From: Pseudomonas fragi
GTDB taxonomy: Bacteria > Pseudomonadota > Gammaproteobacteria > Pseudomonadales > Pseudomonadaceae
NCBI RefSeq assembly: GCF_002269505.1
Contig: NZ_NQKQ01000022.1
Coordinates: 21,975-85,974, forward strand
Direction of reading: 5' to 3'
DNA length: 64,000 bases
In this document: positions 35,082-44,800 of the stretch, piece by piece
Numbering within the stretch: position 1 is the stretch's first letter
Layout of the letters: each line of letters opens with the position of its first letter
The notes under the pieces: generated by a model
The model's database searches: none
What the model was told of the DNA's origin: nothing
The model's input: only the letters and a program-made list of their open reading frames with translations
Translations under genes and position numbers: made by a program

Positions 35082-35159
35082 AGGGAAAGGTCCGACAAAA
35101 CAACGAGACGCGGTTTATACCTGCGGTGTGGGCCAGCGTCAAATACCCGTAAAACAGGC

Positions 35160-35190
35160 AAAAAAATGCCAGGCTCATGGCCTGGCATTT
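35160..35190 (-). terminator. Rho-independent terminator after ybaB
   Basis: On the minus strand, arms AAATGCCAGGC and GCCTGGCATTT with a 5-base loop are followed by a T-run. It lies 10 bases after the ybaB stop and before recR. Confidence 0.87.
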
Positions 35191-35199
35191 CAGCGCACC

Positions 35200-35538
35200 T
35201 TAGAACGGCAGCTTCATGCCCGGCGGCAGTTGCATGCCGGCAGTCACGCCAGACATTTTGTCCTGGCTATTGGCTTCGATCTTGCGCACGGCGTCGTTCA
35301 CCGCTGCGGCGAACAGGTCTTCCAGTACTTCGCGGTCATCTTCACTGACGCCTTCGAGCAGGGCCGGATCAATGCTCACACGCTTGATGTCGTGACGACC
35401 CGTCATGACCACAGTGACCATATCGCCACCCGCCTTGCCGGTGACTTCTGCATTGGCCAGTTCTTCCTGCATCTTGGCCATTTTTTCCTGCATCTGCTGC
35501 GCCTGCTTCATCAGGCCGGCCATGCCACCTTTCATCAT
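35200..35538 (-). CDS. ybaB: YbaB/EbfC family nucleoid-associated protein
   Basis: A 112-residue DNA-binding protein with the glycine/methionine-rich N-terminus MMKGGMAGLMKQAQQMQ and a YbaB fold (KAGGDMVTVVMTGRHDIKRVSID). The ATG at 35538 is preferred: GAGGTG lies 6 bases upstream, while a GTG at 35547 would overlap that site. It sits in the conserved dnaX-ybaB-recR order. Confidence 0.94.
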   Translation of the reverse strand: MMKGGMAGLMKQAQQMQEKMAKMQEELANAEVTGKAGGDMVTVVMTGRHDIKRVSIDPALLEGVSEDDREVLEDLFAAAVNDAVRKIEANSQDKMSGVTAGMQLPPGMKLPF

Positions 35539-35615
35539 GGGAATCACCTCAAACGTTATTTGGACAATGCGCCCGCAATCAAAACGACTGCGGGCTGTAA
35601 GTTTATGCTCTGGCG

Positions 35616-37667
35616 TTACGACGCTTGAGCCTGCGCAACCTCTACAGGTTGAATCGTATCTTCACGCACGACCGCACCGAACTGCTCTACCATCTGCTGC
35701 ACCAGCGGGTCGGCATAAATCGACTCTTCAGCCAGACGCTGACGCTCTGCACGAAAACGCGAAGCCGCCTGGGCCGGGGTTTCCTGCTCCGGCTTGACCA
35801 GCTCAATGGTGACTTTGAGTGTACGCTGAGTGAACTGGTTCAGTGCATCGTTGAGCCGGCGCTGCTGGGTCAGGTTGAACAACGCGCTGTGAGCCGGATC
35901 CAGATGCAACAACCAGTCATCACCGTCAACCGCGATCAGGGTGCAGTTGGCGCCGATACTGGCAGTCATGCCCGATACCGGTAATTTGGGGAACATCTCC
36001 AGCCATTCAAGGGCCAGGCCGGTTGCCGGCATGGCCGCAGGCAAAGGCTCGGGTTCAGGAGCAGGCTCAGCGGCGTGCTCACTGGCCAGCTCATCCAGGT
36101 AGCTGTAGGCAGCCGAATCCATATCCGGCTCGATATAGTCTTCGTCCAGCGGCGGCTCGTCGTCGCGATCCATACCCGACACCGCTGCATCCACCTGTTC
36201 GGCGGTCGGCTCGGGAATCGCTGCGGCGATCCACTCTGGCGCATCCGGCACCACGCTGTCTGGCGTTGGCAGCGGCATCGGCGGCAATTCAGGTGGCTCG
36301 CCAACGGTATCCAGCACCGACTCAGGCGCTGCCTCGATTTCGACCACGGGGGCGGACGGCTCGTTCCAGGGCAAGTCCTTTTCGGGCACTGGCGGGGCCT
36401 TGGGCGCCTGCACAGGCTCGGTAACCACCTCGACCACGGGTGCAACAGGTTGCGCAACAACTGCTGCCGGAGCGGCAACGGCTGGCGCAACAGGGGTCGT
36501 GCCAGCCACTGTTTGGGCGGAATCAACTGTGGCCTGGCTGATCCCCACTGGCTTTAGCGGCTGACTCGGCGCGTTGCCGGTGTCTGCCGGGCGAAATGCC
36601 AGCATTCGCAGCAGGACCATCTCAAAGCCACCCCGCGGGTCTGGCGCCAGCGGCAAGTCACGCCGGCCAATCAGGCCCATCTGGTAGTAAAACTGCACAT
36701 CTTCAGCAGGCAACGCCTGAGCCAGGGCGAGCACGCGGTCGCGGTCGCCATGACCGTTATCGACCCCCTCAGGCAACGCCTGGGCAATGGCGACACGGTG
36801 GAAAACGTTGAGGATTTCGGACAGCACGCCATTCCAGTCCGGGCCCTGCTCGGCCAGATGACGCACAGCTTCAAGCATTGCCTTGGCATCACCTTCGATC
36901 AAGGCGTGCAGCAGATCGAAGACCTGACCGTGATCAAGCGTGCCGAGCATCGCCCGCACATCGCCTGCCAGCACCTTGCCTTCACCGAAAGCAATGGCCT
37001 GATCGGTAAGGCTCATGGCGTCGCGCATCGAGCCATCGGCCGCGCGCCCCAGCAACCACAGCGCATCGTCTTCAAACGGCACGTTCTCGACACTGAGCAC
37101 ATGGCTCAAATGCTCGACCACGCGCTCCGGCGTCATGTTTTTCAGCGAAAACTGCAGGCAGCGCGACAGGATCGTGGCAGGCAATTTCTGCGGATCGGTG
37201 GTCGCGAGAATGAACTTGACGTAGGGCGGCGGTTCTTCAAGGGTCTTGAGCAGCGCATTGAACGAATGGCTGGAGAGCATGTGCACTTCGTCGATCAGAT
37301 AGACCTTGAAGCGCCCGCGACTCGGTGCGTACTGCACGTTGTCGAGCAGCTCACGGGTGTCTTCGACCTTGGTACGGCTGGCGGCGTCGATTTCGATCAG
37401 GTCGACAAAGCGCCCCTCGTCGATTTCGCGGCATACCGAGCACTCGCCGCACGGCGTCGAGGTGATACCTGTCTCACAGTTCAGGCATTTGGCGATGATC
37501 CGCGCAATGGTGGTCTTGCCGACGCCACGGGTACCGGTAAAAAGGTAGGCGTGGTGCAGGCGCTGACTGTCCAGGGCATTGATCAGAGCCTTGAGCACAT
37601 GGGTCTGGCCGACCATTTCGCGGAACGAGCGCGGACGCCATTTACGTGCAAGAACCTGATAACTCAT
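35616..37667 (-). CDS. dnaX: DNA polymerase III subunits gamma and tau
   Basis: A 683-residue clamp-loader subunit. The AAA+ domain has Walker A GTRGVGKTT (K51), a zinc module with cysteines between about residues 64 and 79 and Walker B VYLIDEVHML. A long low-complexity linker rich in proline, alanine and valine (about 390-550) leads to the C-terminal domain that binds the polymerase in tau. The ATG at 37667 (MSYQVLARKWRPRSF) is the usual family start. I found no obvious E. coli-type A-AAA-AAG slippery site, so how a short gamma form would arise is not clear. Confidence 0.96.
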   Translation of the reverse strand: MSYQVLARKWRPRSFREMVGQTHVLKALINALDSQRLHHAYLFTGTRGVGKTTIARIIAKCLNCETGITSTPCGECSVCREIDEGRFVDLIEIDAASRTKVEDTRELLDNVQYAPSRGRFKVYLIDEVHMLSSHSFNALLKTLEEPPPYVKFILATTDPQKLPATILSRCLQFSLKNMTPERVVEHLSHVLSVENVPFEDDALWLLGRAADGSMRDAMSLTDQAIAFGEGKVLAGDVRAMLGTLDHGQVFDLLHALIEGDAKAMLEAVRHLAEQGPDWNGVLSEILNVFHRVAIAQALPEGVDNGHGDRDRVLALAQALPAEDVQFYYQMGLIGRRDLPLAPDPRGGFEMVLLRMLAFRPADTGNAPSQPLKPVGISQATVDSAQTVAGTTPVAPAVAAPAAVVAQPVAPVVEVVTEPVQAPKAPPVPEKDLPWNEPSAPVVEIEAAPESVLDTVGEPPELPPMPLPTPDSVVPDAPEWIAAAIPEPTAEQVDAAVSGMDRDDEPPLDEDYIEPDMDSAAYSYLDELASEHAAEPAPEPEPLPAAMPATGLALEWLEMFPKLPVSGMTASIGANCTLIAVDGDDWLLHLDPAHSALFNLTQQRRLNDALNQFTQRTLKVTIELVKPEQETPAQAASRFRAERQRLAEESIYADPLVQQMVEQFGAVVREDTIQPVEVAQAQAS

Positions 37668-37885
37668 TGATAACCGTCGCGTCTGAAAAGCGGAGGGGGC
37701 TAATGCTAGCGGAGCAAGGCCGAAATTGCATCCGATGCGCACGTTTAACTGTGTGCGGCCGGTGCGCGAGCAGTTTTACCCACGCACGAAAACACCACGA
37801 CCGTTCAGTTGAACGCCGACAGGCATGAGCACACAATTGGATTTTTTGGCTAAAACCCTGCAGAACTGAGGATTTTAAAAATGGA

Positions 37886-37983
37886 GGCAACCCCACCAGC
37901 CACACCCCGGCACACAATGTTCCCGCTGTGGCTGCTTCCTTCCGGATCTGACCAGGTTCACGGGTAATCGTTGCGGGGGGACC
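37886..37983 (-). ncRNA. ffs: 4.5S RNA of the signal recognition particle
   Basis: On the minus strand the segment starts GGTCCCCCCGCAACG and contains the invariant SRP domain IV hairpin (CAGGT/CTGGTCAGATCCGGAAGG...AGCAGCC). The GGAAGGAAGCAGCC stretch is diagnostic for 4.5S RNA, and the two ends pair (GGT...CCCC with GGGG..TTGCC). The exact ends are uncertain by several bases. It lies between ligA and dnaX, its usual Pseudomonas site. Confidence 0.93.
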
Positions 37984-38140
37984 GATAGGGTCACCATAAC
38001 AACATCCGCCTAGCAGCGAACGGCGCCATTGTACCTGTCTGAGAAAAACTTACAACCGCTGTGGCAAGAATAAAAAAATGAATGGGCTCAAGTACTTGGA
38101 TTCGGGTTGAAACACCGCCTTGCAACCCGGCACAGGTCAT

Positions 38141-38229
38141 TTGTGGGAGCGGGCTTGCTCGCGATGGCTTCTGCACGGTTCAACTCAGACACCGCGTCGC
38201 CTGCATCGCGAGCAAGCCCGCTCCCACAA
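38141..38229. repeat. REP family 2 palindrome (copy b)
   Basis: Perfect 25-base arms (38141-38165 and 38205-38229) with core GGGAGCGGGCTTGCTCGCGA. It ends 4 bases before the ligA stop codon. Confidence 0.92.
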
Positions 38230-38232
38230 CCA

Positions 38233-40593
38233 TTACTGAAGCGAAATACCCTGCCCGGCCAAAAACGCGACAAAGGCTTCTTCATCCAGGACCTTGAGCC
38301 CCAGCTCGTTGGCCTTGACCAGCTTGGAGCCCGCCCCCGGCCCCGCCACCACGCAATGGGTCTTGCCGGATACCGAACCCGATACCTTGGCGCCCAGACT
38401 CTCGAGCTTGTCTTTCGCCACGTCGCGGCTCATCAATTCCAGCGAACCGGTCAGTACCCAGGTCTGGCCCGCCAGCGGCAAGCCTTCTACGGCCTTTTTC
38501 TCACTGTGCCAGTGCATACCGAAATCACGCAACTGCGTTTCGATTTCCAGCGCCATGCGCGCATTTTCAGAATTATCGAAAAAATCGCGCACTGCCTTGG
38601 CCTGCTTTTCCGGCAACGCCTGGCGCATGTCGAGCCAGTCGGCATTGATCACCCCTTCCAGCGAGCCGAATTTCTCGGCCAACTTCTGTGCGCCGCCCGG
38701 GCCTACCGAAGGAATATGCAGCTTGTCGATCAACCCGCCTAATGTGGTGCTGGCAGCAAACTCAGCCCCCAGATCGCCCTGGTCCTGCAACTCCAGCCCA
38801 CGCTCCAGCAACTGGGCAATCACTTGTTGGTTGTGTGCATCACTGAAGAAACTGTGGATCTCATGCGCCACTTCCAACCCCACATCCGGCAGATAGGTAA
38901 GCACTTGCGGCAAGGCCTGCTGCACCCGCTCCAGGGAAGCCAGTGACCGCGCAAGGACTTTGGCCGTCTCCTCGCCTACATCGGGTATGCCCAAGGCGTA
39001 GATAAAGCGCGCCAGGGTCGGACGCTTGCTGTCGGCAATGGCCTGCAGCAGGTTTTTACTCGACAGTTCGGCAAAGCCTTCGAGATCGACGATCTGCTCG
39101 AACTGCAGGGTATAGAGGTCTGCCGGGGAACTCACCAGGCCTTCATCGACCAACTGCTCGACACTTTTTTCGCCCAGACCTTCGATGTCCATCGCCCGGC
39201 GCGAGACAAAATGAATAATCGCCTGTTTAAGCTGGGCACCACACGCCAGCCGGCCGACGCAGCGATACACCGCGCCTTCACTGACGGTCTCGCGACCCTT
39301 GCTGCGCTTGATCAGCTGCGTGCGCTCGACATGGGAGCCGCACACCGGGCAGCTTTCAGGAATCTGCACCGGGCGGGCATCTTCAGGACGGCGCTCCAGC
39401 ACCACCTGAACGACTTGCGGGATGACATCGCCAGCACGGCGAATAATCACCGTATCGCCAATCATCAGCCCCAGCCGCGCCACTTCATCCATGTTGTGCA
39501 GGGTTGCATTGGACACTGTCACACCGGCCACCTTGACCGGTTTGAGACGTGCCACGGGCGTTACCGCACCGGTACGCCCGACCTGAAACTCAACATCGAG
39601 CAGCTCGGTCAGCTCTTCCATGGCCGGAAACTTGTGGGCAATGGCCCAGCGCGGCTCGCGGGCGCGAAAACCCAGCTCACGTTGTGAAGCCAGGCTATTG
39701 ACCTTGAACACCACGCCATCGATTTCATAAGGCAGCGATGCGCGGCGCTCGCCAATGTCGCGGTAGTAATCCAGGCACTCGGCAATACCATGAGCCAGCT
39801 TCAGCTCGTGGCTGACAGGCATACCCCATTGCTGCAACTGCTTGAGATTGCCGATATGGGTATCAGAAAATTCTTCAGAGACCTGCCCCAAACCGTAGCA
39901 GCAGAATTCCAGCGGGCGGCTGGCGGTGATTTTCGAATCCAGCTGGCGCAAGCTGCCTGCCGCCGCGTTACGCGGGTTGGCGAAGGTCTTGGCGCCAGCG
40001 GCCAGCTGAGTCTCATTGAGACGCTCAAAGCCGGCCTTGGACATAAACACTTCGCCACGCACTTCCAGCACGGCTGGCCAACCGCTGCCATGTAGCTTGA
40101 GCGGAATATTGCGCACGGTGCGCACGTTGACGCTGATGTCTTCCCCCGTGGTGCCATCACCCCGGGTGGCACCTCTTACCAGATTGCCATCCCGGTACAG
40201 CAAGCTGACCGCCAGCCCGTCCAGCTTGGGCTCACAGCTGTATTCAACTTCAGCGCCACCACCAAACAGATCGCCTGCCGGCAGATCCAGGCCTTCACTG
40301 ACACGGCGATCAAATTCGCGCATATCGGTTTCGTCGAACGCGTTACCCAGGCTTAACATGGGCACTTCGTGACGCACCTGGGTAAAGGCGGACAACGCTG
40401 CGCTGCCTACGCGCTGGGTCGGCGAGTCGGCAGTCACCAGCTCAGGATGCTCGGCTTCCAGCGCCTTCAACTCGCGGAACAGGCGGTCGTACTCGGCGTC
40501 CGGGATGCTCGGCTCGTCGAGCACGTGGTAGCGGTAATTATGCTGATCCAGTTCAGCGCGCAGTTCTAGAATGCGGGTATTGGCGGCGGTCAT
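38233..40593 (-). CDS. ligA: NAD-dependent DNA ligase LigA
   Basis: A 786-residue ligase that seals nicks using NAD+. Domain order: Ia region (HNYRYHVLDEPSIPDAEYDRLFREL), adenylation domain with the active-site lysine K123 in CEPKLDG, OB fold, a four-cysteine zinc finger (CPVCGSH...RCVGRLACG), helix-hairpin-helix repeats and a C-terminal BRCT domain (LAGQTWVLTGSLELMSRDVAKDKLESLGAKVSGSVS). It is somewhat longer than the E. coli enzyme, as is usual in Pseudomonas. The ATG at 40593 has GAGAACACCCC upstream, a weak site. Confidence 0.97.
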   Translation of the reverse strand: MTAANTRILELRAELDQHNYRYHVLDEPSIPDAEYDRLFRELKALEAEHPELVTADSPTQRVGSAALSAFTQVRHEVPMLSLGNAFDETDMREFDRRVSEGLDLPAGDLFGGGAEVEYSCEPKLDGLAVSLLYRDGNLVRGATRGDGTTGEDISVNVRTVRNIPLKLHGSGWPAVLEVRGEVFMSKAGFERLNETQLAAGAKTFANPRNAAAGSLRQLDSKITASRPLEFCCYGLGQVSEEFSDTHIGNLKQLQQWGMPVSHELKLAHGIAECLDYYRDIGERRASLPYEIDGVVFKVNSLASQRELGFRAREPRWAIAHKFPAMEELTELLDVEFQVGRTGAVTPVARLKPVKVAGVTVSNATLHNMDEVARLGLMIGDTVIIRRAGDVIPQVVQVVLERRPEDARPVQIPESCPVCGSHVERTQLIKRSKGRETVSEGAVYRCVGRLACGAQLKQAIIHFVSRRAMDIEGLGEKSVEQLVDEGLVSSPADLYTLQFEQIVDLEGFAELSSKNLLQAIADSKRPTLARFIYALGIPDVGEETAKVLARSLASLERVQQALPQVLTYLPDVGLEVAHEIHSFFSDAHNQQVIAQLLERGLELQDQGDLGAEFAASTTLGGLIDKLHIPSVGPGGAQKLAEKFGSLEGVINADWLDMRQALPEKQAKAVRDFFDNSENARMALEIETQLRDFGMHWHSEKKAVEGLPLAGQTWVLTGSLELMSRDVAKDKLESLGAKVSGSVSGKTHCVVAGPGAGSKLVKANELGLKVLDEEAFVAFLAGQGISLQ

Positions 40594-40611
40594 GGGGTGT
40601 TCTCTCACAAA

Positions 40612-40635
40612 GCAAAAGAGCAGCCGAGGCTGCTC
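40612..40635 (-). terminator. Terminator or attenuator between zipA and ligA
   Basis: On the minus strand GAGCAGC-CTCG-GCTGCTC is followed by TTTTGCTTT. The hairpin lies about 54 bases after the zipA stop and just before ligA, so it may reduce ligA expression relative to zipA. Confidence 0.75.
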
Positions 40636-40689
40636 CTTGTAGTATTCATGGTGCATGTGGGGGGAGCAGGCAAGCCAGCCCCCACATGT

Positions 40690-41574
40690 TCAGCGTTTTT
40701 GAGTCAGGGCACGGCGCTCGAATTCAACGATGCGCTGGCGATAATGCTCAATGGTCTGAGCCGTCAAAACACTGCGCTGATCGTCCTTGAGCTCGCCATT
40801 GAGCTCCTGGGACAGCTTGCGTGCAGCGGCAACCATCACATCAAAAGCCTGCTTGGGATGGCGCGGGCCCGGCAAACCGAGGAAGAAGCTGACCGCCGGC
40901 GTGCTGAACAGGTCGATATCATCCAGGTCGAAGACACCCGGCTTGACTGCGTTAGCCATCGAGAACAGCACTTCGCCATTACCGGCCATGCTTTCGTGAC
41001 GGTGGAAAATATCCATCTCGCCAAACCGCAAACCGCTTTCCAAAATGTTCTGCAACAGTGCCGGGCCTTTGAAACCTGCCGGGTCACGGCTGATCACGCT
41101 GATCACCAGCACTTCTTCGGCCGCTTGCTGCGCAGCAGCAGGCTCCTTGACTTCAACTTCCGCTACGCTCGGCTTGGCACGGCCACGCGCAGGCTTGACC
41201 GGGGCTGCATGGTCATCATCACGGGCGCTGATGCTCGGGCCTTCATCCAGTTCAAGATCAAGGTTCAGGTCACCCTGGCTCGGCTCACCGCCACGCTTGC
41301 CGCGCTTGGCGCCTTTATCACGCGCCGGCATGCTCACCGATGGCAGGTCATGCTCATCGAGCTGTGGCTCTTTATGCGTTGGCGTATCCAGAACCCGTGC
41401 TGGGCCCAGTAACTCAGGGCTGTGCTCGTCGTCAGGGGCGTTGGAAAAACTGCGATCAAGTCGAAACTTGAGCTTGCCTTTGCCACCACGCATGCGGCGC
41501 CAGCCATCAAAAAGAATACCGGCGATTACCACTATGCCGATGACTATCAGCCATTCGCGCAGACCGATTTCCAT
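40690..41574 (-). CDS. zipA: Cell division protein ZipA
   Basis: A 294-residue protein with an N-terminal membrane anchor (REWLIVIGIVVIAGILFDGW), a charged, flexible linker (about 30-150) and a C-terminal FtsZ-binding domain (VLVISVISRDPAGFKGPALLQNILESGL...). ZipA tethers the FtsZ ring to the membrane. It lies in the order smc-zipA-ligA. The 258 bases before it, after smc, hold no gene and probably carry its promoter. Confidence 0.95.
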   Translation of the reverse strand: MEIGLREWLIVIGIVVIAGILFDGWRRMRGGKGKLKFRLDRSFSNAPDDEHSPELLGPARVLDTPTHKEPQLDEHDLPSVSMPARDKGAKRGKRGGEPSQGDLNLDLELDEGPSISARDDDHAAPVKPARGRAKPSVAEVEVKEPAAAQQAAEEVLVISVISRDPAGFKGPALLQNILESGLRFGEMDIFHRHESMAGNGEVLFSMANAVKPGVFDLDDIDLFSTPAVSFFLGLPGPRHPKQAFDVMVAAARKLSQELNGELKDDQRSVLTAQTIEHYRQRIVEFERRALTQKR

Positions 41575-41832
41575 GTAATCCCTTGCCCCTAAAAAATGAT
41601 TCTATGAAGAAGAGCCTAAAGCCCTTTAAAACGTGGCGCCAACTCTATGTTCTGAATGGCGTTTTACCCACGTACAAAAAAATTAGACGTTAAATTAACA
41701 CGACCAAAGATAACTTTACACCGTCTGTCGCATTGAGCTAGGCCCATGTAGCTTTCGACCTGCACGTCATTCCGGTCAAATACATGAAATTTTTCTTACA
41801 TAAAGAAAAAAATCGTCCTACATGCTTATAGC

Positions 41833-44800
41833 TCAAGCATCGACCATTGCCATTGCCTCCTCAACATCAACCGCTACCAGACGCGAACAGCCAGGCTCAT
41901 GCATCGTCACACCCATCAATTGATCCGCCATCTCCATGGCGATTTTGTTGTGGGTGATGTAGATGAATTGCACCGTCTGCGACATCTCTTTGACCAAGCG
42001 CGCATAGCGGCCTACGTTAGCGTCATCAAGCGGTGCATCGACTTCGTCGAGCATGCAAAACGGCGCCGGGTTGAGCTTGAAAATGGCAAAAACCAGCGCC
42101 AGGGCCGTCAAGGCTTTCTCGCCACCGGACAGCAAATGGATCGTGCTGTTCTTCTTGCCCGGCGGGCGCGCCATGATTGTCACCCCTGTATCGAGTAAAT
42201 CTTCGCCCGTCAGTTCCAAATAAGCGCTGCCGCCACCGAAAACTTTTGGGAAAAGTGCCTGTAATCCACCATTTATCTGATCAAAGGTGTCTTTGAAGCG
42301 ACTGCGGGTCTCTTTGTCGATCTTGCGGATGACGTTTTCGAGGGTATCGAGTGCTTCGACCAGATCGGCATCCTGGGCATCGAGATAGCGCTTGCGCTCC
42401 GACTGCTGCTGATACTCATCGATGGCCGCGAGGTTGATCGCGCCCAGACGCTGAATGCGTGCAGCAATACGTTCCAGTTCTTCTTCGGCCTGCTGTTCGT
42501 TGATCTCGGCATCGAGAGTGGCAAGCACCCCGTGCAAGTCATAGCCGTCTGCCAACAATTGATCCTGTAACGCCGTACGGCGCACAGTCAGGGCTTGCCA
42601 TTCCATACGCTGCTGTTCGAGCTGGCCACGAATCAGCTGCGACTGTTGCTCAGCCTGGTTGCGGCGCTTTTCGGCATCGCGCAATTCGCGGTCGGCGTCT
42701 TCGAGGGCGGTTTGCGCAATCTTCAGCTCTTCATCCACGCTCAGGCGCTTGTCGAGCAATTCTTCAAGCTTCAGGCGCAGCTCTTCCAGAGGGGCTTCAC
42801 CCTCCTCCAGGTTGAGGTTGAGCTGCTCGCGTTTTTCAGCCAGACGCTCGGACTGCATTTCAAGGCGCTCAAGCGCCTGACGGGTGGAGTCATGCTGCGC
42901 CTTGAGCGAACCCAGTCGAACCGCCAGCTGGTGGGCGTGATCCTTGTGCTGACGGGCATCCTGACGCACCCGGTCGAGTTGCTCGCGCAGGCTGTCACGC
43001 TGCGCCAGCAACAGCTCGCGCTGTTCGGTGTCGGCAGCCATTGCATCGAGAGCTTCTTGCAACAGCAGGCGCGCTTCGCCCACTTGTTCGTGCTCAAGCG
43101 CGCGCTGCTCTGCCAACTCGGCCAGTTCTTCGTCAAGTCGACGACGGCGCAGGGTCAATTGCTCGACCTTGGCTTTGCTGGCGGAGAGCTTGGCTTTGAT
43201 CTCACCCTGCTGGCGTGCTTCGTCCTGCAAGCGGCGGCGAACCTGCTCGCGGGATTCCTCTTGCACCAACTGCTGCTCACGCAAGTGTTGCAGTTGTTCT
43301 TCCAGCGTCGCCAGCGTTGCCTCACGCTCTTCGCGCTCAAGCCCCAGCCGCTGGATTTCCTGACCACGGGCCAGTACGCCGCTTTCAGCTTCGCTGGCGC
43401 GGCGCACCCGCAAAAAGTTGCGGCCAAGCCAATAACCATCACGACTGATCAGGCTTTGACCATCGGCCAGTTGCGCGCGCATGGCCAGCGCCTGTTCGAG
43501 GGTTTCAACCGGCTTGACCTGGCCCAGCCACGGCGCCAGATCAAAATCAGCCTCCACCTTGTCCAGCAGGCTGCCCGCCAAACGAGGCGACTGCCCTGCA
43601 CCACTGATCAGGCGCAAATCACCCTGGGCAAAGCCTGCCAGATCCAGGCGGGCAAAATCGTCGACCAGCACGGCCTGCAGATCCGCACCCAGCACGGTCT
43701 CGACAGCCAGCTCCCAGCCCGCTTCGACGCGCAGGCCCTCGGCCAGTCGCGGCTGCTCGGCCAGTTGCTGTTCACGCAACCACTCACTGGCCCCGGTGCC
43801 CGGATCCAGTGCCGCCTGCTGCAAGGCTTCAAGTGAGGCCAGACGACCGTTCAGCCGTTGCAAATCACCCTGAGCCTGCTGCTGATTGCGTGTGGCCTGT
43901 TGCAAGTCATGACGCACCTGCTCAAGCCGCTGCGCCAACTGCTCTTCGCTGGCCTGCAGTTCTTCGTGAGTCAGCTCGCTAGTGGCCAGTTGCTCAGACA
44001 GCTCAAGAATCGCCGCGTCTTCCGGGTCCGCTGCCAGCAAGGCACGCTCTTCAGTCAGACGGCGCTGACGCTCCGCCACACGTTCCATGCTGGTTTCCAG
44101 CTGCTGGATGCGTGCTTGCAGCACTTCGGACTGGCGCTGTGGCTCGGCCGAGCGCAGGTTGAAGCTGTCCCACTGCTCCTGCCAGCCATGCATGGTGTGC
44201 TCGGCAGCTTCCAGCGCAGCGCCAGCCTCTTCGGCGGCGGCGCTGGTGAGCTCCTGCTCGGGATCAAGCATTTGTAGCTCTTCAGCCAAGGTCGCCAGCA
44301 GGGTGCGGTCATGCCCCAGGTGAGACTCGGTCTCCAGGCGCGAGCGTTCGGCTTCGCGCAGATCATCCTGCAACTGGCGCAAACGTTGCTGGCCATGCTG
44401 AATGCTCTGCTCGACGCGGGCAATATCGCCCCCCACCGAATAGAAGCGTCCTTGCACCAGATTGAAGCGCTCTGACAGATCATGGTGCCCGTCACGCAGG
44501 CGTTCGATGCTGGCATCGGCATTGCGCTGCTCGGCCACCAGGGCTTCGAAGCTGACTTCCTGAGTGCCGATGATCGCTTCGCGCTGCCCCACCTGCTCAT
44601 TCAGGTCCTGCCAGCGCAGGGCCGACAGCTGAGCCTTGAGCTGACGCTCCTCGGCCTTGTATTCCTGGTACTTCTCGGCGGCCTGAGCCTGACGGTGCAA
44701 ACGCTCCAGCTGACGGCCCAACTCGTCGCGCAAGTCAGTCAGACGAGCAAGGTTTTCGTGGGTGCGGCGGATACGGTTTTCAGTCTCGCGGCGGCGCTCC

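Noticed and set aside
37886..37983. Reading the dnaX-ligA gap as a plain terminator region
   Set aside because: It contains the diagnostic 4.5S RNA hairpin on the minus strand.
42595..43836. Long open frame antisense to smc (413 codons)
   Set aside because: It arises from the repetitive coiled-coil codons of smc and is rich in leucine and glutamine without domain structure.
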